Source: Paramoeba atlantica
Lineage: Eukaryota; Discosea
Direction: 5' to 3'
Length of the DNA stretch: 64,000 nucleotides
NCBI GenBank assembly: GCA_977017575.1
Contig: CDRNVI010000019.1
Location: 576,630 to 640,629 of the forward strand
Below the pieces are notes generated by a model. That model ran no database searches, was not told the DNA's origin, and was given only the letters and a program-made list of their open reading frames with translations. Numbering within the stretch: the first letter of the stretch is position 1; each line of letters starts with the position of its first letter. This document shows positions 37,226 to 45,387 of the stretch, in pieces. A program made the position numbers and the translations under genes.

Positions 37226-40200
37226 ATGAACACGCAAAACGCCGAACAAATTATGAAGAGGGGATCAACGCTCGATAAGCCAAAGAAAACCCCCCGTGTG
37301 AGAGTTATTATGAGTGCAAAGGAATTATCGCCGAACTGGGCCGACCACGAGGTACATAGCAACTACCGACGGCCAAGGATAAAATTTTCTGATGCAAGGC
37401 CGACCTCACAAGAGTCCGAGAATGATTCCGATGAGGAGAGAGATTCATCCAAACATCCTGAAGATTGCGAAGGCGCCTCCGATGATACCACAGGCGAAGA
37501 ATCTGATGTGATGTCGGTGGATGAGGAAGTGACGTCGATGGATGGGGAAGTGGGGCAACGCAAAAACGAAGAATTTCCGAAGGCTCCAGATCACATCAAC
37601 ACCATTATCCATGAATGGGGCAAAGGAACGACGTGCGAACTGAGATGGGGATTCAAAAAAGAGCAGAAATATGCCTCAAAAGGAGTAGTGGTGAAGAGGA
37701 CTGTCCGAAAAGGTATTGTAAAGCTGAAGGTGGAATACAAGCCAAGCGACGGAGACAATGGACCCTCTGGTTTTATCTACCTTCCTCCATCTGCAAAAGT
37801 GAAAATTTGGTCCATTAAGGCACTGTGTCTAAATAAAGTAAAAAGCGTCGATGTGTCAATGGAAAACACTGGAAATTCAGAGAACAAGGAGGAGCGAGGC
37901 ATTGAGGGAACATCTGATTTGGAACCGCTGCCAAAGATGGCACAAATTGATCCAACGTTTGCCGTCCATGTAATCGCGATTTTTCGTTCCATTATTAAAG
38001 CGTACCCGAAGGCTCAGACAGAAGCAGAAAGAACTGTTATCTGGCACAAACTCCTCGATACACCACGGGACTCTTTGGCCACAATCCGTCTAAACTACCT
38101 ACGGCGCCAGAGCTCCGTACAGCGTCGAGGGAGACGTGAGTGGGAAACTATCGATACGAACATTACCGAGGAAGAACGACTTGTACAAGAAGTAGACAAA
38201 CGATCAATTCGAAATGCATTGCAAGCAGCAAAGGCAGGAAATCTTGGAAAAGCTACCCGCATACTCGACAATGTTTACAAGGACTCTGCTCTTCCACTCT
38301 GGGAAAAGGTTGACAAACTTCGAGATCTACACCCCAAAGGCCCTACACCTCAAACTTCTGATCGAGACTTCCCGCGAATTGCGATATTGGAACCTTCTGA
38401 ACTTCGTCTAGCGACTGAAAAATTGTCAAAAGGTGCAGCTCCTGGCCCGACAGGTCTGAGTGAAAGCATGATGCGAATTTTAGTGGAGGACGAAGAATCC
38501 TGCCTTTCACTCTGCCACATGCTGAGAGACGTCATAAATGGGGAAGTTGCGAAAAGTGTCCGAGTAAGATTAACACGATGCAGAATGATAGCCCTTGCAA
38601 AACCGAACAATGGAATACGACCGGTTGCAATGGGGGAAACGCTGCTAAAAATTTGCAGTTGTATCCTCCTTGAGCGCCATGCGAACTCCTTGTCAGACAT
38701 ATTCCAACCGATCCAAAGAGGCATATTACAAAAGAATGCATGTGAGTCCATTGTACATGAACTTTTGGAAGAGCATGAAGCTGGAGCCACAATTTTGACG
38801 ATTGACTTCAAGAATGCATACAATACGCCACAACGTACGGCAATAGAAGAAGCGCTCCTTCAATACCCGGTATTCAAACACTTTATGCGAATGTTCTATT
38901 TTGAATATGGTCAACCATCGGAACTTTTATTTTTCGCCAACGACTCATTACATTCCGTGATCGAAAGCTCGTCTGGGGTCCGTCAAGGATCAGCACTCTC
39001 TTCGGTTTATTTTTGCGCACTGCTACAAGGTCCTTTGAAAGAAATTGCGAAGCTCTATCCAGAGGTTACTATCAGAGCCTACCAGGACGATGTGACGATG
39101 AGCTCCAAAAATGAGTCGTCTTTGGAAGTTGCGTTCCTTCACCTCAAAGAACTAGCAAGTGGTCTGAATCTTGAAATTAATTCCCGTAAATGCGAAGTAT
39201 TCCAAGGCAACAGTTCAACGAATAATCGAGGGATGGATCTCAAGGAACTTGGGGTGGAAGACTGTGTGGATTCCATCAAGGTCCTAGGAGCATACATCGG
39301 GCATAATAAAGCCGTTGAACGAAAGCTCTTGGAGAAGTTAGGGAAACATAAATGTTTATTTCGAAGACTTCGCGCTATGGGTCCCAGCAACTTGTCACTA
39401 GCGATTCTCAAGCGATGTACCATACCCCGTCATGATTACCACCTTCGAGTCCACAAACCTGGAGCTTCGTTTCTTCTTGCCCAGGTGTTCGACGAGGAAA
39501 TCCATGAGATCTTAAAGAAATGGTGTGGTGCAGATAGTGAAGCACTTAAACTCTCTGCCCTCCCATGTAAAATGGGAGGTCTAGGAATCACCTCAACCGT
39601 TCTAAAGCAACGCTACTTTTTCGAAGCGTCCCTAAAATCTATTGATGAGCGATCGAAACCCATTAATGCTCCGGTAGATAAGGGAGGCAAGAAACAAGCC
39701 GACAGCACACGAACGAATTCACAAGCTGCACGCACCCAGCTAAGAAAGAGCATGAAGAATGAACACGAGAAGACAGCAGCAGAATTGAATGCAATACCGA
39801 GATTCCAAAATATCATAAAGCGAACGAAGGAGGCGAACAATCACTTAGATTCAACGTGCAACTACGTAAATCCATATCTTTTTCGTTACACTCTAATGAT
39901 GCGCCTAGGAATTGCTCTAAGTAATGTGCCAGGCGAGATTACATGCCCTGGATGTGGAACAATCGAAACATCAAGCAAAATCATTCCTCACGTAGCGGGA
40001 TGTTCACGATGTGCTGGCATGAATTGCACGAGAAAACATTCTCATTTGGTACGCTATATTGCCGAAATGTGTTCCAAAGCTGGTCTTCCATGTGCGATCG
40101 AACCTCGTATTCATGCGTCCTTTTTTTGCACCAAATGCAAGTGCTCAATTTCCCCAGAAGCGGCGGAATACCATCCTTGCCGAGCGCGTCGAATTAGATC

Positions 40201-40585
40201 TGGCCCAGACCTAGCGATTATGTGGCCAGATGTTGGAGAAATTTTATACGACGTTACCGTGGTACATACGTGCTGCAGCAGCTATGCAAAGCAGAGCAGC
40301 AATGCCCTGCTGCAGAGTGCGGAAGAGCGGAAGATAGCAAAATATGTCAAAGAAAAAGGTCTTGATCCAGAATGCTTTCGCTGCATAGCTGTGACAGATT
40401 GTGGAGTACTACATGAAGAGACAAAGGTTTTGCTGAAAACATTGGCGAAAAGAAATGATGTTGATTACAAGATTGTACGAGAAGCTTTTCAACTTGAACT
40501 GGAAAAATATTCAGCCTATGCAGTCGTCTCTCAATTGCGCCAATATATAGAAACCGAGAAATGGGTAGGAGGACTCCGTCTTTAA
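37226..40585 (+). CDS. RLE-type LINE polyprotein, group A (copy A4)
   Basis: 1119 aa. A basic start (PKKTPRVRV, also present in A2 and A3 as KKTPRIRI and KKKPRIKF) is followed by an acidic stretch and the beta-rich module (EWGKGTTCELRWGFK to FIYLPPSAKVKIWSI). RT: APGPTGLSESMMRIL, LTIDFKNAYNTP near 524, SGVRQGSALSSVYF, AYQDDVTMSS near 618, KVLGAYIG. Zinc block CPGCGTIE...H...C near 906 and CTRKHSHLVRYI. RLE RSGPDLAIMWPDVGEILYDVTVVH near 992 with ERKIAKYV. Tail YSAYAVVSQLRQYI. No stops or frame changes are seen. The ATG follows the leader remnant by 23 bases. Confidence 0.92.
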   Translation: MNTQNAEQIMKRGSTLDKPKKTPRVRVIMSAKELSPNWADHEVHSNYRRPRIKFSDARPTSQESENDSDEERDSSKHPEDCEGASDDTTGEESDVMSVDEEVTSMDGEVGQRKNEEFPKAPDHINTIIHEWGKGTTCELRWGFKKEQKYASKGVVVKRTVRKGIVKLKVEYKPSDGDNGPSGFIYLPPSAKVKIWSIKALCLNKVKSVDVSMENTGNSENKEERGIEGTSDLEPLPKMAQIDPTFAVHVIAIFRSIIKAYPKAQTEAERTVIWHKLLDTPRDSLATIRLNYLRRQSSVQRRGRREWETIDTNITEEERLVQEVDKRSIRNALQAAKAGNLGKATRILDNVYKDSALPLWEKVDKLRDLHPKGPTPQTSDRDFPRIAILEPSELRLATEKLSKGAAPGPTGLSESMMRILVEDEESCLSLCHMLRDVINGEVAKSVRVRLTRCRMIALAKPNNGIRPVAMGETLLKICSCILLERHANSLSDIFQPIQRGILQKNACESIVHELLEEHEAGATILTIDFKNAYNTPQRTAIEEALLQYPVFKHFMRMFYFEYGQPSELLFFANDSLHSVIESSSGVRQGSALSSVYFCALLQGPLKEIAKLYPEVTIRAYQDDVTMSSKNESSLEVAFLHLKELASGLNLEINSRKCEVFQGNSSTNNRGMDLKELGVEDCVDSIKVLGAYIGHNKAVERKLLEKLGKHKCLFRRLRAMGPSNLSLAILKRCTIPRHDYHLRVHKPGASFLLAQVFDEEIHEILKKWCGADSEALKLSALPCKMGGLGITSTVLKQRYFFEASLKSIDERSKPINAPVDKGGKKQADSTRTNSQAARTQLRKSMKNEHEKTAAELNAIPRFQNIIKRTKEANNHLDSTCNYVNPYLFRYTLMMRLGIALSNVPGEITCPGCGTIETSSKIIPHVAGCSRCAGMNCTRKHSHLVRYIAEMCSKAGLPCAIEPRIHASFFCTKCKCSISPEAAEYHPCRARRIRSGPDLAIMWPDVGEILYDVTVVHTCCSSYAKQSSNALLQSAEERKIAKYVKEKGLDPECFRCIAVTDCGVLHEETKVLLKTLAKRNDVDYKIVREAFQLELEKYSAYAVVSQLRQYIETEKWVGGLRL

Positions 40586-40595
40586 ACACTCCTCT

Positions 40596-40890
40596 GAATA
40601 TTACATTTTCGCTGCTTTTAACATTTCGTTAATAATGTTTCGTTGCTTTCAGCCTTTGGTGATTAATAATGTTTCGTTGCTTTCAGCCTTTGGTGATTAC
40701 TGTTTCGCTGCTTGGTTAGGTTTCAGCCTTTGGTTATTTTTGTTTTGCTGCTTGGTGATTATTGTTCCGCAGCTTTCAGCTCTTGGTTGTTACTGTTTCG
40801 CTGCTTTGGGTTATCACCGTTTCGCTGCTTTGAGTCGTCACTTTTTCGCTGCTTTCAGCATTCGGCTATTACTGTTTTGCTTTTTTGAGT
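40596..40890 (+). repeat. Degenerate tandem repeats in group A 3' UTR
   Basis: About eight imperfect units of roughly 30-40 bp around TGTTTCGCTGCTTTCAGCCT and TTGGTGATTA. Non-coding. They fill most of the copy A4 3' UTR and are not seen in A2 or A3. Confidence 0.8.
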
Positions 40891-40919
40891 AACATGTGAA
40901 TAAATAAAGGAACGGAAAA

Positions 40920-41099
40920 CACGTGAAACTATTATTTTGAGTATACAGCAACATTGTATACTGCCATTGTATACTACAACAAGACGTTAAAGTCGTAAAA
41001 AAAAAGGGATGCTTGTCGGGCGTGGTACTGTCGTCTGGCGGCTCTACATTTTCGGGTACAAATAATGAAAGATGCATCATATTGGAAAAAAAAAAGTAT
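40920..41099. other. Unassigned spacer
   Basis: No gene. A doubled ATTGTATAC motif lies near 40952-40976; an A10 run occurs at 41085-41094. Confidence 0.5.
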
Positions 41100-41194
41100 G
41101 AACTGTATGCATTTTCGCGTGAAATTGATCAAGTTTCCAAGGTTTTTGTTTTTAATGTCAAATTCTAGAGGCCCATGTTTTGTGAATCGTCATT

Positions 41195-41735
41195 GATGAT
41201 GATGTATTGGGCCTTTTGACTCCGAAAAGTTATGGCCCCTCAACTCCCCAAACGGGCAGTCCGAATACGTCTTGCGACGTATCCGGAGAGCCAGCCATAG
41301 CAAGCTACGGCTGACCTCCGCTTGGAGAGGAGTTAGGTTACAGCTAGGGAGGTGGGGTGCGCTATACCCCTGCGCCTTAGGTAATGCAAATAAGGCGCCC
41401 CTTGACCAAAAAAAACCACTCTATCTTTTGAGGGTGGATAAAAAAAACACAAACGCATTCCAAAGATTAGCCCGAATGGCACCCACCCTAGTTTCTTAGT
41501 ACCTTGTTATATTCGGTACCGGGCGGTGCCACCCATTCTACGTTGCCAGAATGACATCCACCCTAATTATTTAGTGCCTCGTTTTACTGGCACCGGGTAG
41601 TGTCATCCATATTGTATTCATCGTATTCACCCTAGTTCTTTAGCGTCTTGTTATGCGACGCCGGGTGAGTTAGCTCGGGAAGCTGGGATCGCTAAGTCCC
41701 ATCATCCGACATAAGCCGGATGCCCTGACATAGAG
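41195..41735 (-). mobile_element. SINE-like element, family S1, copy 1
   Basis: 541 bp flanked by the 12-bp duplication TGAATCGTCATT (41183-41194, 41736-41747). The 3' end on the minus strand is (ATC)n. It contains three degenerate repeats of about 70 bp around CCACCCTAGTTTCTTAGTACC and a GC-rich hairpin region. Nearly identical to 47141-47702, which is inverted. No ORF. No convincing pol III A/B boxes were found, so the class is inferred from size, tail and target duplication. Confidence 0.8.
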
Positions 41736-41817
41736 TGAATCGTCATTAGATAAATAATTTCTCAGCTGAGAGAATACAATGGACCCATTTAACTCCTGCA
41801 GGCACAGAGAAAATTCG

Positions 41818-41960
41818 GGGAGGGGGGGCACTCGATGAATATTCATCGAACGGACAGTGCGTTCGATGAATATTCATCGAACAGGACATCCTGTTCGATG
41901 AATGGATTGCAGTACGACCCGTTCGATGAATCATTCATCGAACAGGATGTCCTGTTCGAT
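41818..41960. repeat. Left terminal inverted repeat of Merlin element with palindrome array
   Basis: Starts GGGAGGGGGGGCACTCGATG. Half-sites GTTCGATGAA/TTCATCGAAC recur about eight times in both orientations, forming stacked hairpins; probably transposase binding sites. Confidence 0.85.
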
Positions 41961-42287
41961 GAATGAAAACGCAATTTTTTTTGTAAAAAAATGCTCGACG
42001 AACGGAGCTTGGTTTTTTATTGTAAGCGAGATTGAAATACCGTTGGAAAAGGTTATAGTCCTTGCGCGCACTAATAGGGATCGTGAGGACACGTACAGAA
42101 ACAGCATCTTTATGTCTTGAAGGATTAAACCTTGCTTGCATGGTATTCTTGCGCCCAAAACAATTTTTTTTCATTTTTTTTTATTTTTTCTTGTTTTTTT
42201 TTAGCCAGTCAGGTTGAGCCCTGAGTCCCAGCAAAATAAGTAATACACAAAAAAAAGACTGCGTATGAACAAATATTATAAAAAGCA

Positions 42288-43475
42288 TCATCCCTCGTAA
42301 TCTGATGCGCAACTATCGGAACTGAGTTCCTCAAATTCTTCGGGAACGGGAAAACCGTAGTTGTCTTTTATACACTTCATTATATTAACAAAGCGACTCT
42401 GCCAAGACTGCTCGCGTCCATTATGGGTATCCCCATACTTTACACACTGGAGCGCGACGTTTCGCTGCAACTCCAATGTTGTTGCCCCAAAATTATAGTG
42501 TTGGAGTCTTACCCAATACTTAATGGTGTTGTGGACACTCTCAGCACCATTAGTATGATATCCCTTCTCGTTCACAAACTCCTTACTATGATTCACGGAG
42601 TAGTGACGACAAACTTGGTCTAAACCATTGTAAGCCCCCCAACAATCGCTGACTACCACGGATCGCGCACTGGCAAGATGGGGAATGATGAAGCCATGGA
42701 GGGTAGGCGTATCACGACGCTTCACCAATTTCCAATGGGTCCGCCCCGTTTTACCAGTGCCACGAGACTCCGTGACAGTTGCGAACCACCATCCCCTTTT
42801 CCGCTGTCTACGGCCCCGATTATACTTCCGTTTGCCGATGAAGGTCTCATCGACCTGCACTCGACTGAATTCATAATCAGACATTGTTTCGTTACGGAGC
42901 GCTGCATCAGCAAGAGTGTGCAGGAGATCCTGAACCACCTTGCGATCAAGTCCGCGATTACGCGTTATTTGACCCGTGCACATGTTGTTCGCAATGTCTG
43001 CCCATACGAGCAAGACTTGCCCTGGAGTAAGTTGCGTACGGGGAGAAATAAATGGTGACCATTTACAAACTTTTAATCGGCAACGGTTCACCTTGCCGGG
43101 TTCTCGATGCCCACACATACTTAAATTTGGTTTCCCTGGAACGTCGGACATAAAGTGGAGCCCGTGCGAAGGACAAATGGGTGGGAAAAACAAATCATGA
43201 TTCCGCATCCAGTCTTCTGCATCACGCCCTTGCGGGACATCGGTAATACCCCGCCAATGAGAAACACATGTAAAAGCGGGACAACCATGACAAAGAGGAG
43301 GAACAGGTCGTCTGCGCCAAGTAGAGAAATCGAGTTGTTCTTGTTCGGGAGGAGGTAAATCACGCAGTCCAGTAGGCGGCCGCTCGTAAGTAGCAGATTC
43401 CAGGAGAGCCATAAATCGGGCGAACATTCGCTCGCTTCGGTCTGCATCATGCTCCTGCCTGCTACGTTGATCCAT
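42288..43475 (-). CDS. Merlin/IS1595-like transposase
   Basis: 395 aa from the ATG at 43473-43475 (the frame is open slightly upstream without a Met). It would bind the terminal repeats and catalyse cut-and-paste transposition. The N-terminal half has Cys/His pairs that could bind zinc (CHGCPAF, CPSHG, CGHRE, CRLKVC). The catalytic core is the ISXO2-like DDE/DDN fold: first Asp in VQVDETFIGKRKYNRG, second in VVVSDCWGAYNGL, and the third block HTNGAESVHNTIKYWV. The C-terminus is acidic (EELSSDSCASDYEG). No stops or frame changes. With intact ends and target duplication the copy could be functional. It is the only non-LINE autonomous DNA transposon seen here. Confidence 0.9.
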   Translation of the reverse strand: MDQRSRQEHDADRSERMFARFMALLESATYERPPTGLRDLPPPEQEQLDFSTWRRRPVPPLCHGCPAFTCVSHWRGITDVPQGRDAEDWMRNHDLFFPPICPSHGLHFMSDVPGKPNLSMCGHREPGKVNRCRLKVCKWSPFISPRTQLTPGQVLLVWADIANNMCTGQITRNRGLDRKVVQDLLHTLADAALRNETMSDYEFSRVQVDETFIGKRKYNRGRRQRKRGWWFATVTESRGTGKTGRTHWKLVKRRDTPTLHGFIIPHLASARSVVVSDCWGAYNGLDQVCRHYSVNHSKEFVNEKGYHTNGAESVHNTIKYWVRLQHYNFGATTLELQRNVALQCVKYGDTHNGREQSWQSRFVNIMKCIKDNYGFPVPEEFEELSSDSCASDYEG

Positions 43476-43824
43476 AGGACAAAAACAAATCCGAAAAGTT
43501 ATCAAAAAGCGGAAGGATTCTTAAAACTATTGCCTCATAAGTTTACAAAGATAAAATCATAACAAATCATACTCCTGCGTAGCGAAAACTACGAAATTCA
43601 GTGAGCTTCGCAAATTGCTTCCCACTAACGACGCACAGGGGAATCCTACGCGGGGTACGGCTCAGGCCCGCTCACGCGGGCCCTCGCCGTTTCGCGGCCG
43701 CGCGCACCCCCGCTCACGCGGGGGCCCCCGCGCGGCCAAAATGGGTACTAAAATTTGTTATCAAGGTAGTTGGGCTTCGCATATTGCTTCCCACGAATCT
43801 AGAGAGAAGCACACGTACAATAAT
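43476..43824. other. Merlin interior with GC-rich palindromes
   Basis: No gene. Hairpins GGCCCGCTCACGCGGGCC (near 43664-43681) and CCCCCGCTCACGCGGGGG (near 43708-43725) share the loop CTCA. A doubled CTTCGCA..ATTGCTTCCCAC motif occurs at 43606 and 43774. Probably the transposase 5' region and promoter; no specific signal can be named. Confidence 0.6.
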
Positions 43825-43860
43825 CTTTAACGATAAAGATACAGTTTCTGTACCTTGTTG
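43825..43860 (+). other. Spliced-leader sequence inside the Merlin element
   Basis: Complete 36-base leader on the plus strand (opposite to the transposase), followed by a 23-base 5' UTR and a LINE ORF start at 43884. Confidence 0.92.
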
Positions 43861-43883
43861 ATTATTTACTTTTTTTACCTTTC

Positions 43884-43955
43884 ATGGGAGTGTTCACACG
43901 CTCCAAAGCAAAAGAATCAGGAGTAGCTCCTGAGATTTTGCCGCTTGTTCGTTGA
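43884..43955 (+). pseudogene. Start of a LINE ORF captured in the Merlin element
   Basis: 23 codons, MGVFTRSKAKESGVAPEILP and three more, then a stop. Nearly the same as the N-terminus at 36410 (MGMFTRSRAKDTGVAPEVVP). With the leader just upstream this is the 5' end of a trans-spliced LINE transcript, with no LINE body behind it. Confidence 0.75.
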
Positions 43956-44250
43956 GTACTCAACGAAAATCCGGATTTTCTCAACGAAATCAACGAACGT
44001 GCCCCCAAGCCAAAATATTATTATGTCCCAGGGCTACGCTCACAGTTGGGCCTTGCTCGCAAAGGGGGGCTTTTGCCTCCAGAAGTGGGCTACGCTCACA
44101 GTTGGGCCTTGCTCGCAGACGGGGGCCTTGCTTGCACACTTGGGCTTCGCTGACAGTTGGGCCTTGCCTCCAGACATGTAAACGAGATGGTAATGTTCAA
44201 ATTCCCCCGAAAAAATCGAGACGAAAAAATCGTGCAGCAGTGCCCGTTGG
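43956..44250. repeat. Degenerate direct repeats in the Merlin interior
   Basis: Units around GGGCTACGCTCACAGTTGGG and CCTTGCTCGCA recur at least three times between 44031 and 44165. A small palindrome CGTTGAGTACTCAACG lies at 43951-43966. No gene. Confidence 0.7.
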
Positions 44251-44394
44251 ATGAATGATTCATCGAACGCACTGCCAATTTCGATGAATATTCATCGAAC
44301 GGGACGCCTGGTCATCGAACGGGACGCCGTTCAATGAATATTCATCGAACGCACCGTGCGTTCGATGAATTTTCATCGAATGCCCCCCCTGGCC
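44250..44394. repeat. Right terminal inverted repeat of Merlin element with palindrome array
   Basis: Read inward from 44394 it begins GGCCAGGGGGGGCATTCGAT and matches the left end with few differences. It contains about seven TTCATCGAAC/GTTCGATGAA half-sites. Confidence 0.85.
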
Positions 44395-45387
44395 GAAAAT
44401 TCGTTCAGTGTTCGGACCCTATCAAGTCCGCTGCAGTCCGCCAACGTATGCAACAAGTGCCGGAGCCCGTGATGCATAGCACCACCGGAGAGGACTGGGA
44501 GGCATACGAAACGCTCTTGTGGTATCATCCCGGAAGCCACGTATGTGCTGTGCTTGCGCGTAATAGCCTCTCTCATCAGGGTACCGCTACGTTTCCGTGC
44601 ATTAGTGGGCGCCAGCTCGTGAATTATTGTTAGGTCATAAAAGATTTCCCCAGTTGCCCAATGTATTACAATGTCAGGTCCTGACCGATGGAGGCTCGCA
44701 TTTCTACAAACTTTTTGATGATCACTTTTTCGCCATTGTGGGAACGATTCTCCGCATGTAGAGCATTTATAAGAAGTAAACTGTCGAGGTTCCCTTTCGC
44801 ATGGCACACCCGCCTTCATGCACAGTTCATAGATAATACGCACCAGATTATTATGTTTCATTGTTGTATTATTGCCGGAACACTGGACGCATCCAGCTAT
44901 GTGCGAAAAGGCTGATGAAGAATCCAGAAGGGTGCGACATCCTGGGCATTGCAGACTTTCGGGAATACGAGGGTGGCTTAGACCAAGACGTGGCATCAAA
45001 GCTAATGTGAAGAATTTGGAAGGCACTAACTTTGCCGTCGAATGAAGCCACGCGGAGTTCCCTTTTTCACTTGCTGCTCTCAGCACTGGTGCAATTTTCG
45101 GGTCCTTACTCAACGATTCTTTAATGGCCCTGTTAAGCTTTGCTTCAGTTACAAATTCATCGTGGGGAGGGGTTATCTGATCTTCATTTCCCACCTGCGA
45201 TGGAGACGTGAGACTGGGTGCTCGAACTGAATAGGAATTAAGTCGTTCAAGAGCACTGTGCCTTGATGCTTCATACGCCGATTTTCGCAAGAGATCAGTG
45301 GGCGTTAACCCCAATCCTCCGCTCTTCACAGGTAGACGCGCCCAAGCAATTTGCTTTGGTGTCATCGATCCAAACCATGCAGTCTAA

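Larger units (their letters stand above)
37185..40919 (+). mobile_element. Group A LINE, full-length copy A4
   Basis: Begins with the last 18 bases of the leader (37185-37202), then a 23-base 5' UTR, ORF 37226-40585 and a repetitive 3' UTR ending AAAGGAACGGAAAA (40906-40919). The same terminal motif precedes poly(A) of copy B8 at 46387-46418. Opposite orientation to A2 and A3. Coding-complete; only the leader is slightly 5'-truncated. Confidence 0.88.
41818..44394 (-). mobile_element. Merlin-type (IS1595-like) DNA transposon, complete
   Basis: 2,577 bp flanked by the 9-bp duplication GAAAATTCG (41809-41817, 44395-44403), the size expected for Merlin. The terminal inverted repeats begin with G-rich AGGGGGGGCAyTCGATGAA and continue into arrays of the palindrome TTCGATGAATATTCATCGAA. 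One transposase gene lies at 42288-43475. The 5'-side interior (43476-44250) holds GC-rich palindromes, a spliced leader plus LINE 5' end, and degenerate repeats. Its insertion point restores the LINE reading frame exactly when the duplication is counted once. Confidence 0.92.
41100..45384 (-). mobile_element. Group B LINE copy B7, interrupted by a Merlin transposon and a SINE-like element
   Basis: Three collinear LINE pieces (44404-45384, 41748-41817, 41100-41182) are separated by the Merlin element (41818-44394) and the SINE-like element (41195-41735), each flanked by its target duplication. The order shows both inserted after the LINE. The 5' side is truncated at about 45384, where an inverted group B copy (B8) begins back to back. 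Confidence 0.85.
41165..45384 (-). pseudogene. Group B LINE protein, C-terminal half (copy B7), split by two insertions
   Basis: 45384-44404 reads AWFGSMTPKQIAWARLPVKSGGLGLTP, CPGCRTLL...H...C, TMKHNNLVRII, CSTCGES, the RLE RSGPDIVIHWATGEIFYDLTIIHEL and TRKHSTYV, then LDRVRTLNEF. Merlin follows within its duplicated GAAAATTCG. The frame resumes at 41817 as SLCLQELNGSIVFSQLRNYL, is broken by the SINE-like element, and ends SQNMGL with the stop at 41165-41167. Without the two insertions the frame would be open. The RT catalytic core is absent through 5' truncation, so it was already a dead copy when the transposon landed. Confidence 0.85.

Noticed and set aside
43825-43860. Interpretation of the 36-mer as an SL RNA gene, or as a LINE inserted into SL genes (SLACS/CZAR mode)
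   Set aside because: No GT intron start, Sm-site or T-run follows. Each copy continues into a different 5' UTR and ATG, and the far ends are poly(A) with no leader remainder.
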